NCBI GenBank assembly: GCA_026018925.1
Contig: JAKSZU010000164.1
Span: 186,001-250,000, forward strand
Direction of reading: 5' to 3'
Source of the DNA: Tupaia tana
Taxonomy: Eukaryota > Chordata > Mammalia > Scandentia > Tupaiidae
DNA: 64,000 nt
Below, in pieces: positions 34,601 through 45,520 of the stretch (its first letter is position 1; every line of letters starts with the position of its first letter). Made by a program: the position numbers and the translations under genes. Under the pieces are notes generated by a model. The model was not told where the DNA came from. It ran no database searches and was given only the letters and a program-made list of their open reading frames with translations.

Positions 34601-36140
34601 TACGATTTTTTTAAAGGTAGAATTTCTCTCTGGCTCTCAGCTCCATCTTTTGTTTTGTTAATAAGCCCTTCTGCTCCTTTCTCCCAGGCAGGAGAGTTGA
34701 GCCATTCTCTGAGAAGATTCCACATGGATACTGGGAACTAGATATTTCAGGGCACAGGCGAAATGAAGATTTTCTACTCATAATTCAGCCTCCAGCAAGC
34801 AAAGCTAGTGTGGTAGGGAGCCCCTCTGGCCTTCTATCCCTGTCTCTGTGTCTCTGAGTTCTCTGTCTCTCTCTGCTCCTGTCTCCTCATTTTTTTTGGT
34901 AATTTTTCCTTTTTACGATTTTTTTAAAGGTAGAATTTCTCTCTGGCTCTCAGCTCCATCTTTTGTTTTGTTAATAAGCCCTTCTGCTCCTTTCTCCCAG
35001 GCAGGAGAGTTGAGCCATTCTCTGAGAAGTTTCCACATGGATACTGGGAACTAGATATTTCAGGGCACAGGCGAAATGAAGATTTTCTACTCATAATTCA
35101 GCCTCCAGCAAGCAAACCTAGTGTGGTAGGCAGACCCTCTAGCCTTCTATCCCTGTCTCTGTGTCTCTGAGGACTCTGTCTCTCTCTGCTCCTGTCTCCT
35201 CATTTGTTTATGGTAATTTTTCCTTTTTACGATTTTTTTAAAGGTAGAATTTCTCTCTGGCTTTTAGCTCCATCTTTTGTTTTGTTAATAAGCCCTTCTG
35301 CTCCTATCTCCCAGGCAGGAGAGTTGAGCCATTCTCTGAGAAGATTCCACATGGAGACTGGGAACTAGATATTTCAGGGCACTGGCGAAATGAAGATTTT
35401 CTACTCATAATTCAGCCTCCAGCAAGCAAAGCTAGTGTGGTAGAGAGCCCCTCTGTCCTTCTATTCCTGTCTCTGTGTCTCTGATGTCTCTGTCTCTCTC
35501 TGCTACTGTCTCCTCATTTTTTTTTGGTAATTTTTCCTTTTTACGATTTTTTTAAAGGTCGAATTTCTCTCTTGCTCTCAGCTCCATCTTTTGTTTTGTT
35601 AATAAGCACTTCTGCTCCTTTCTCCCAGGCAGGAGAGTTGAGCCATTCTCTGAGAAGTTTCCACTTGGATACTGGGAACTATATTTCAGGGCACAGGCGA
35701 AATGAAGATTTTCTACTCATAATTCAGCCTCCAGCAAGCAAAGCTAGTGTGGTAGGGAGCCCCTCTGGCCTTCTATCCCTGTCTCTGTGTCTCTGAGTTC
35801 TCGGTTTCTCTCTGCTCCTGTCTCCTCATTTTTTTTTGGTAATTTTTCCTTTTTACGATTTTCTTAAAGGTAGAATTTCTCTCTGGCTCTCAGCTCCATC
35901 TTTTGTTTTGTTAATAAGCCCTTCTGCTCCTTTCTCCCAGGCAGGAGAGTTGAGCCATTCTCTGAGAAGATTCCACATGGATACTGGGAACTAGATATTT
36001 CAGGGCACAGGCGAAATGAAGATTTTCTACTCATAATTCAGCCTCCAGCAAGCAAAGCTAGTGTGGTAGGGAGCCCCTCTGGCCTTCTATCCCTGTCTCT
36101 GTGTCTCTGAGGTCTCTGTCTCTCTCTGCTCCTGTCTCCT
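31690..36140. repeat. Repeated segment of about 1.3 kb at 10-monomer spacing (3135 bp)
   Basis: Bases about 31690-33000 match about 34830-36140. Both share CCTAGTGTGGTAGGCAGACC, TCATTTGTTTATGGTAA, CTCTGGCTTTTAGCTCC, CTTCTATTCCTG, CTGCTACTGTCTCC, AAAGGTCGAATTT (an extra CpG), AATAAGCACTTCTGCTC and ACGATTTTCTTAAAGG. A partial third copy with several of the same marks lies at about 33860-34560, four monomers before the second. This is the last block of left-domain type before the switch to the middle domain. Confidence 0.75.
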
Positions 36141-36369
36141 CCTTTTTTTTTTGGTAATTTTTCCTTTTTAAGATTTTTTTTAAAGGTAGATTTTCTCTCT
36201 GGCTCTCAGATCCATCTTTTGTTTTGTTAATAAGCCCTTCTGCTCCTTTCTCCCAGGCACGAGAGTTGAGCCATTCTCTGAGAAGTTTCCACATGGATAC
36301 TGGGAACTAGCTATTTCAGGGCACAGGCGAAATGAAGATTTTCTACTCATAATTCAGCCTCCAGCAAGC

Positions 36370-39300
36370 AAAGCTAGTGTGGTATGGAGCCACTCTGGCC
36401 TTCTATTCCTGTGTCTGTGTCTCTGAGGTCTCTGTTTCTCTCTGCTCCTGTCTCCTCATATTTTTTGGTAATTTTTCCTTTTCACGATTTTTTTTAAAGT
36501 AGAATTTCTCTCTGGGTCTCAGCTCCATCTTTTGTTTTGTTAATAAGCCCTTCTGCTCCTTTCTCCCAGGCAGGAGAGTTGAGCCATTCTCTGAGAAGTT
36601 TCCACATGGATACTGGGAACTAGATATTTCAGGGCAGAGGCGAAATGAAGATTTTCTACTCATAATTCAGACTCCAGCAAGCAAAGCTAGTGTGGTAGGG
36701 AGCCCCTCTGGCCTTTTGTCCCTGTCTCGGTGTCTCTGAGGTCTCTGTCTCTCTCTGATCCTGTCTCCTCAATTTTTTTGGTAATTTTTCCTTTTTACGA
36801 TTTTTTGAAAGGTAGAATTTCTCTCTGGCTCTCAGCTCCATCTTTTGTTTTGTTAATAAGCCCTTCTACTCCTTTCTCCCAGGCAAGAGAGTTGAGCCAT
36901 TCTCTGAGAAGATTCCACATGGATACTGGGAACTATATATTTCATGGCACAGGCGAAAGGAAGATTTTCTACTCATAATTCAGCCTCCAGCAAGCAATGC
37001 TAGTGTGGTAGGGAGCCCCTCTGGCCTTCTATCCCTGTCTCTGTGTCTCTGAGGTCTCTGTCTCTCTCTGCTCCTGTCTCCTCATTTTTTTTTGGTATTT
37101 TTTCCTTTTTACGATTTTTTTAAAGGTAGAATTTCTCTCTGGCTCTCAGCTCCATCTTTTGTTTTGTTAATAAGCCCTTGTGCTCCTTTCTCGCAGGCAG
37201 GAGAGTTGAGCCATTCTCTGAGAAGTTTTCACATGGATACTGGGGACTAGATATTTCAGGGCAAAGGCGAAATGAAGATTTTCTACTCATAATTCAGCCT
37301 CCAGCAAGCAAAGCTAGTGTAGTAGGGAGCCCCCCTGGCCTTCTATCCCTGTCTCTGTGTCTCTGAGGTCTCTGTATCTCTCTGCTCCTGTCTCCTCATT
37401 TTTTTTTGGTAATTTTTACTTTTTACGATTTTTTTAAAGGTAGAATTTCTCTCTGGCTCTCAGCTCCATCTTTTGTTTTGTTAATAAGTCCTTCTGCTCC
37501 TTTCTCCCAGGCAGGAGAGTTGAGCCATTCTCTGAGAAGATTCCACATGGATACTGGGAACTAGATATTTCAGGGCACAGGCGAAATGAAGATTTTCTAC
37601 TCATAATTCAGCCTCCAGCAAGCAAAGCTAGTGTGGTAGGGAGCCCCTCTGGCCTTCTATCCCTGTCTCTGTGTCTCTGAGGTCTCTGTCTCTCTCTGCT
37701 CCTGTCTCCTCATTTTTTTGGTAATTTTTCCTTTTTACGATTTTATTAAAGGTAGAATTTCTCTCTGGCTCTCAGCTCCATCTTTTGTTTTGTTAATAAG
37801 CCCTTCTGCTCCTTTCTCCCAGGCAGGAGAGTTGAGCCATTCTATGAGAAGTTTCCACATGGATACTGGGAACTAGATATTTCAGGGCACAGGCGAAATG
37901 AAGATTTTCTACTCATAATTCAGCCTCCAGCAAGCAAAGCTAGTGTGGTAGGGAGCCCCTCTGGCCTTCTGTCCCTGTCTCTGTGTCTCTGAGGTCTCTG
38001 TCTCTCTCTGCTCCTGTCTCCTCATTTTTTTTGGTAATTTTTCCTATTTACGATTTTTTTAAATGTAGAATTTCTCTCTGGCTCTCAGCTCCATCTTTTG
38101 TTTTGTTAATAAGCCCTTCTGCTCCTTTCTCCCAGGCAGGAGAATTGAGCCATTCTCTGAGAAGTTTCCACATGGATACTGGGGACTAGATATTTCAGGG
38201 CACAGGCGAAATGAAGATTTTCTACTCATAATTCAGCCTCCAGCAAGCAAAGCTAGTGTGGTAGGGAGCCCCTCTGGCCTTCTATCACTGTCTCTGTGTC
38301 TCTGAGGTCTCTGTCTCTCTCTGCTCCTGTCTCCTCATTTTTTTGGTAATTTTTCCTTTTTACGATTTTTTTAAAGGTAGAATTTCTCTCTGGCTCTCAG
38401 CTCCATCTTTTGTTTTGTTAATAAGTCCTTCTGCTCCTTTCTCTCAGGCAGGAGAGTTGAGCCATTCTCTGAGAAGATTCCACATGGATACTGGGAACTA
38501 GATATTTCAGGGCACAGGCAAAATGAAGATTTTCTACTCATAATTCAGCCTCCAGTAAGCAAAGCTAGTGTGGTAGGGAGCCCCTCTGGCCTTCAATCCC
38601 TGTTTCTGTGTCTCTGAGGTCTATGTCTCTCTCTGCTCCTGTCTCCTCATTTTTTTGGTAATTTTTCCTTTTTACGATTTTTTGAAAGGTAGAATTTCTC
38701 TCTGGCTCTCAGCTCCATCTTTTGTTTTGTTAATAAGCCCTTCTGCTCCATTCTCCCAGGCACGACAGTTGAGCCATTCTCTGAGAAGATTCCACATGGA
38801 TACTGGGAACTCGATATTTCAGGGCACTGGCGAAATGAAGATTTTCTACTCATAATTCAGCCTCCAGCAAGCAAAGCTAGTGTGGTAGGGAGCTCCTCTG
38901 GCCTTCTATCCCTGTGCTGTGTCTCTGAGGTCTCTGTCTCTCTCTGCTCCTGTCTCCTCTTTTTTTTTAGGAAATTTTTCCTTTTTACGATTTTTTGAAA
39001 GATAGAATTTCTCTCTGGCTCTCAGCTCCATCTTTTGTTTTGTTAATAAGCCATTCTGCTCCTTTCTCCCAGGCAGGAGAGTTGAGCCATTCTCTGAGAA
39101 GATTCCACATGGATACTGGGAGCTAGATATTTCAGGGCACAGGCGAAATGAAGATTTTCTACTCATAATTCTGCCTCCAGCAAGCAAAGCTAGTGTGGTA
39201 GGGAGCCACTCTGGCCTTCTATTCTTGTATCTGTGTCTCTGAGGTCTCTTCTTCTCTCTGCTCCTGTCTCCTCATATTTTTTTGGAAATTTTTCCTTTTC

Positions 39301-42300
39301 ACGATTTTTCTAAAGGTAGAATTTCTCTCTGGGTCTCAGCTCCATCTTTTGTTTTGTTAATAAGCCCTTCTGCTCCTTTCTCCCAGGCAGGAGAGTTGAG
39401 CCATTCTCTGAGAAGTTTCCACATGGATACTGGAACTAGATATTTCAGGGCACAGGCGAAATGAAGATTTTCTACTCATAATTCAGACTCCAGCAAGCAA
39501 AGCTAGTGTGGTAGGGAGCCCCTCTGGACTTCTGTCCCTGTCTCTGTGTCTCTGAGGTCTCTGTCTCTCTCTGCTCCTGTCTGCTCATTTTTTTGGTAAT
39601 TTTTCCTTTTTACGATTTTTTGAAAGGTAGAATTTCTCTCTGGCTCTCAGCTCCATCTTTTGTTTTGTTAATAAGCCCTTCTACTCCTTTCTCCAAGGCA
39701 GGAGAGTTGAGCCATTCTCTGAGAAGATTCCACATGGATACTGGGAACTAGATATTTCAGGGCACAGGCGAAAGGAAGATTTTCTACTCATAATTCAGCC
39801 TCCAGCAAGTAAAGGTAGTGTGGTAGGGAGCACATCTGGCCTTCTGTCCCTTTCTCTGTGTCTCTGAGGTCTCTGTCTCTCTCTGCTCCTGTCTCCTCAT
39901 TTTTTGGTAATTTTTTCGTTTTACGATTTTTTTTAAAGGTAGAATTTCTCTCTGGCTCTCAGCTCCATCTTTTGTTTTGTTAATAAGCCCTTCTGCTCCT
40001 TTCTCCCAGGCAGGAGAGTTGAGCCATTCTCTGAGAAGATTCCACATGGATACCGGGACCTAGATATTTCAGGGCACAGGCGAAATGAAGATTTTCTACT
40101 CATAATTCAGCCTCCAGCAAGCAAAGCTAGTGTGGTAGGGAGCCCCTCTGGCCTTCTATCCCTGTCTCTGTGTCTCTGAGGTCTCTGTCTCTCCCTGCTC
40201 CTGTCTCATTTTTTTTTGGTAATTTTTCATTTTTACGATTTTTTTAAAGGTAGAATTTCTCTCTGGCTCTCAGCTCCATCTTTTGTTTTGTTAATAAGCC
40301 CTTCTGCTCCTTTCTCCCAGGCAGGAGAGTTGAGCCATTCTCTGAGAAGATTCCACATGGATACTGGGAACTAGATATTTCAGGGCACAGGCGAAATGAA
40401 GATTTTCTACTCATAATTCAGCCTCCAGCAAGCAAAGCTAGTGTGGTAGGTAGGCCCTCTGGCCTTCTGTTCCTGTCTCTGTGTCTCTGAGGTCTCTGTC
40501 TCTCTCTGCTCCTGTCTCCTCATTTTTTTGGTAATTTTCCTTTTTACGATTTCTTTAAAGGTAGAATTTCTCTCTGGCTCTCAGCTCCATCGTTTGTTTT
40601 GTTAATAAGCCCTTCTGCTCCTTTCTCCCAGGCAGGAGAGTTGAGCCATTCTCTGAGAAGATTCCGCATGGATACTTGGAACTAGACATTTCAGGGCACA
40701 AGCGAAATGAAGATTTTCTACTCATAATTCAGCCTCCAGCAAGCAAAGCTAGTGTGGTAGGGAGCCCCTCTGGCCTTCTATCCCTGTCTCTGTGTCTTTG
40801 AGGTCTCTGTCTCTCTCTGCTCCTGTCTCCTCATATTTTTTTTGGTAATTTTTCCTTTTTACGATTTTTTTAAAGGTAGAATTTCTCTCTGGCTCTCAGC
40901 TCCATCTTTTGTTTTGTTAATAAGCCCTTCTGCTCCTTTCCCCCAGGCAGGAGAGTTGAGCCATTCTCTGAGAAGATTCCACATGGATACTGGGAACTAG
41001 ATATTTCAGGGCATAGGCGAAATGAAGATTTTCTACTCATAATTCAGCCTCCAGCAAGCAAAGCTATTGTGGTAGGGAGCCCCTCCTGCCTTCTCTCCCT
41101 GTCTCTGTGTCTCTGAGGTCTCTGTCTCTCTCTGGTCCTTTCTCCTCCTTTTTTTTATGTAATTTTTCCTTTTTACGATTTTTTGAAAGGTAGAATTTCT
41201 CTCTGGCTCTCAGCTCCATCGTTTGTTTTGTTAATAAGCCCTTCTGCTCCTTTCTCCCAGGCAGGAGAGTTGAGCCATTCTCTGAGAAGATTCCACATGG
41301 ATACTGGGAACTAGATATTTCAGGGCACAGGCGAAATGAAGATTTTCTACTCATAATTCAGGCTCCAGCAAGCAAAGCTAGTGTGGTATGGAGCCACTCT
41401 GGCCTTCTATTCCTGTGTCTGTGTCTCTGAGGTCTCTGTTTCTCTCTGCTCCTGTCTCCTCATATTTTTTGGTAATTTTTCCTTTTCACGATTTTTTTTA
41501 AAGTAGAATTTCTCTCTGGGTCTCAGCTCCATCTTTTGTTTTGTTAATAAGCCCTTCTGCTCCTTTCTCCCAGGCAGGAGAGTTGAGCCATTCTCTGAGA
41601 AGTTTCCACATGGATACTGGGAACTAGATATTTCAGGGCAGAGGCGAAATGAAGATTTTCTACTCATAATTCAGACTCCAGCAAGCAAAGCTAGTGTGGT
41701 AGGGAGCCCCTCTGGCCTTTTGTCCCTGTCTCGGTGTCTCTGAGGTCTCTGTCTCTCTCTGATCCTGTCTCCTCAATTTTTTTGGTAATTTTTCCTTTTT
41801 ACGATTTTTTGAAAGGTAGAATTTCTCTCTGGCTCTCAGCTCCATCTTTTGTTTTGTTAATAAGCCCTTCTACTCCTTTCTCCCAAGCAAGAGAGTTGAG
41901 CCATTCTCTGAGAAGATTCCACATGGATACTGGGAACTATATATTTCATGGCACAGGCGAAAGGAAGATTTTCTACTCATAATTCAGCCTCCAGCAAGCA
42001 ATTCTAGTGTGGTAGGGAGCCCCTCTGGCCTTCTATCCCTGTCTCTGTGTCTCTGAGGTCTCTGTCTCTCTCTGCTCCTGTCTCCTCATTTTTTTTTGGT
42101 ATTTTTTCCTTTTTACGATTTTTTTAAAGGTAGAATTTCTCTCTGGCTCTCAGCTCCATCTTTTGTTTTGTTAATAAGCCCTTGTGCTCCTTTCTCGCAG
42201 GCAGGAGAGTTGAGCCATTCTCTGAGAAGTTTTCACATGGATACTGGGGACTAGATATTTCAGGGCAAAGGCGAAATGAAGATTTTCTACTCATAATTCA

Positions 42301-45300
42301 GCCTCCAGCAAGCAAAGCTAGTGTAGTAGGGAGCCCCCCTGGCCTTCTATCCCTGTCTCTGTGTCTCTGAGGTCTCTGTATCTCTCTGCTCCTGTCTCCT
42401 CATTTTTTTTTGGTAATTTTTACTTTTTACGATTTTTTTAAAGGTAGAATTTCTCTCTGGCTCTCAGCTCCCTCTTTTGTTTTGTTAATAAGTCCTTCTG
42501 CTCCTTTCTCCCAGGCAGGAGAGTTGAGCCATTCTCTGAGAAGATTCCACATGGATACTGGGAACTAGATATTTCAGGGCACAGGCGAAATGAAGATTTT
42601 CTACTCATAATTCAGCCTCCAGCAAGCAAAGCTAGTGTGGTAGGGAGCCCCTCTGGCCTTCTATCCCTGTCTCTGTGTCTCTGAGGTCTCTGTCTCTCTC
42701 TGCTCCTGTCTCCTCATTTTTTTGGTAATTTTTCCTTTTTACGATTTTATTAAAGGTAGAATTTCTCTCTGGCTCTCAGCTCCATCTTTTGTTTTGTTAA
42801 TAAGCCCTTCTGCTCCTTTCTCCCAGGCAGGAGAGTTGAGCCATTCTATGAGAAGTTTCCACATGGATACTGGGAACTAGATATTTCAGGGCACAGGCGA
42901 AATGAAGATTTTCTACTCATAATTCAGCCTCCAGCAAGCAAAGCTAGTGTGGTAGGGAGCCCCTCTGGTCTTCTGTCCCTGTCTCTGTGTCTCTGAGTTC
43001 TCTGTCTCTCTCTGCTCCTGTCTCCTCATTTTTTTTGGTAATTTTTCCTTTTTACGATTTTTTTAAATGTAGAATTTCTCTCTGGCTCTCAGCTCCATCT
43101 TTTGTTTTGTTAATAAGCCCTTCTGCTCCTTTCTCCCAGGCAGGAGAGTTGAGCCATTCTCTGAGAAGTTTCCACATGGATACTGGGGACTAGATATTTC
43201 AGGGCACAGGCGAAATGAAGATTTTCTACTCATAATTCAGCCTCCAGCAAGCAAAGCTAGTGTGGTAGGGAGCCCCTCTGGCCTTCTATCACTGTCTCTG
43301 TGTCTCTGAGGTCTCTGTCTCTCTCTGCTCCTGTCTCCTCATTTTTTTGGTAATTTTTCCTTTTTACGATTTTTTTAAAGGTAGAATTTCTCTCTGGCTC
43401 TCAGCTCCATCTTTTGTTTTGTTAATAAGTCCTTCTGCTCCTTTCTCTCAGGCAGGAGAGTTGAGCCATTCTCTGAGAAGATTCCACATGGATACTGGGA
43501 ACTAGATATTTCAGGGCACAGGCAAAATGAAGATTTTCTACTCATAATTCAGCCTCCAGTAAGCAAAGCTAGTGTGGTAGGGAGCCCCTCGGGCCTTCAA
43601 TCCCTGTTTCTGTGTCTCTGAGGTCTATGTCTCTCTCTGCTCCTGTCTCCTCATTTTTTTGGTAATTTTTCCTTTTTACGATTTTTTGAAAGGTAGAATT
43701 TCTCTCTGGCTCTCAGCTCCATCTTTTGTTTTGTTAATAAGCCCTTCTGCTCCATTCTCCCAGGCACGAGAGTTGAGCCATTCTCTGAGAAGATTCCACA
43801 TGGATACTGGGAACTCGATATTTCAGGGCACTGGCGAAATGAAGATTTTCTACTCATAATTCAGCCTCCAGCAAGCAAAGCTAGTGTGGTAGGGAGCTCC
43901 TCTGGCCTTCTATCCCTGTGCTGTGTCTCTGAGGTCTCTGTCTCTCTCTGCTCCTGTCTCCTCTTTTTTTTTAGGAAATTTTTCCTTTTTACGATTTTTT
44001 GAAAGATAGAATTTCTCTCTGGCTCTCAGCTCCATCTTTTGTTTTGTTAATAAGCCATTCTGCTCCTTTCTCCCAGGCAGGAGAGTTGAGCCATTCTCTG
44101 AGAAGATTCCACATGGATACTGGGAGCTAGATATTTCAGGGCACAGGCGAAATGAAGATTTTCTACTCATAATTCTGCCTCCAGCAAGCAAAGCTAGTGT
44201 GGTAGGGAGCCACTCTGGCCTTCTATTCTTGTATCTGTGTCTCTGAGGTCTCTTCTTCTCTCTGCTCCTGTCTCCTCATATTTTTTTGGAAATTTTTCCT
44301 TTTCACGATTTTTTTAAAGGTAGAATTTCTCTCTGGGTCTCAGCTCCATCTTTTGTTTTGTTAATAAGCCCTTCTGCTCCTTTCTCCCAGGCAGGAGAGT
44401 TGAGCCATTCTCTGAGAAGTTTCCACATGGATACTGGAACTAGATATTTCAGGGCACAGGCGAAATGAAGATTTTCTACTCATAATTCAGACTCCAGCAA
44501 GCAAAGCTAGTGTGGTAGGGAGCCCCTCTGGACTTCTGTCCCTGTCTCTGTGTCTCTGAGGTCTCTGTCTCTCTCTGCTCCTGTCTGCTCATTTTTTTGG
44601 TAATTTTTCCTTTTTACGATTTTTTGAAAGGTAGAATTTCTCTCTGGCTCTCAGCTCCATCTTTTGTTTTGTTAATAAGCCCTTCTACTCCTTTCTCCAA
44701 GGCAGGAGAGTTGAGCCATTCTCTGAGAAGATTCCACATGGATACTGGGAACTAGATATTTCAGGGCACAGGCGAAAGGAAGATTTTCTACTCATAATTC
44801 AGCCTCCAGCAAGCAAAGGTAGTGTGGTAGGGAGCACATCTGGCCTTCTGTCCCTTTCTCTGTGTCTCTGAGGTCTCTGTCTCTCTCTGCTCCTGTCTCC
44901 TCATTTTTTTGGTAATTTTTTCTTTTTACGATTTTTTTTAAAGGTAGAATTTCTCTCTGGCTCTCAGCTCCATCTTTTGTTTTGTTGATAAGCCCTTCTG
45001 CTCCTTTCTCCCAGGCAGGAGAGTTGAGCCATTCTCTGAGAAGTTTCCACATGGATACCGGGACCTAGATATTTCAGGGCACAGGCGAAATGAAGATTTT
45101 CTACTCATAATTCAGCCTCCAGCAAGCAAAGCTAGTGTGGTAGGGAGCCCCTCTGTCCTTCTATCCCTGTCTCTGTGTCTCTGAGGTCTCTGTCTCTCCC
45201 TGCTCCTGTCTCATTTTTTTTTGGTAATTTTTCATTTTTACGATTTTTTTAAAGGTAGAATTTCTCTCTGGCTCTCAGCTCCATCTTTTGTTTTGTTAAT

Positions 45301-45520
45301 AAGCCCTTCTGCTCCTTTCTCCCAGGCAGGAGAGTTGAGCCATTCTCTGAGAAGATTCCACATGGATACTGGGAACTAGATATTTCAGGGCACAGGCGAA
45401 ATGAAGATTTTCTACTCATAATTCAGCCTCCAGCAAGCAAAGCTAGTGTGGTAGGTAGGCCCTCTGGCCTTCTGTTCCTGTCTCTGTGTCTCTGAGGTCT
45501 CTGTCTCTCTCTGCTCCTGT
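36370..45520. repeat. 16-monomer higher-order repeat, 5004-bp offset, 4.15 kb conserved per copy
   Basis: Bases 36370-40520 match 41374-45520 at a constant offset of 5004-5005 bp (16 x 312.8), with only scattered differences. Shared marks include GGTATGGAGCCACTCTGG (36381 and 41385), TTTTTCACGA, the TTTTGAAAGG series, CCCTTGTGCTCCTTTCTCGC, GAAGTTTTCACATGG, CTCCAGTAAGC, CCCTGTGCTGTGTC and TTTTAGGAAATTTTTCC. The remaining 0.85 kb of each period (40.52-41.37 and 45.52-46.38) does not correspond. The duplicated block has therefore been followed by different neighbours. Confidence 0.87.

Larger units (their letters stand above)
1..36100. repeat. Left array domain: mixed subtypes A, U, B, R, G, K, D, S
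   Basis: This domain is defined by the R, K, D and S diagnostic variants, which recur from base 1 to about 31-35 kb and then stop. No single higher-order unit runs through it. The order R-G-K-D-S is commonest, but it is interrupted by A, U and B monomers and by local duplications. Monomer length alternates between about 311-312 bp (R, K, D, lacking two bases near position 125 or one T near position 305) and 313-314 bp (A, U, B, S). The right limit is soft and lies between the last D/S-like monomers near 35.7 kb and the first right-domain variants near 36.4 kb. Confidence 0.8.
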
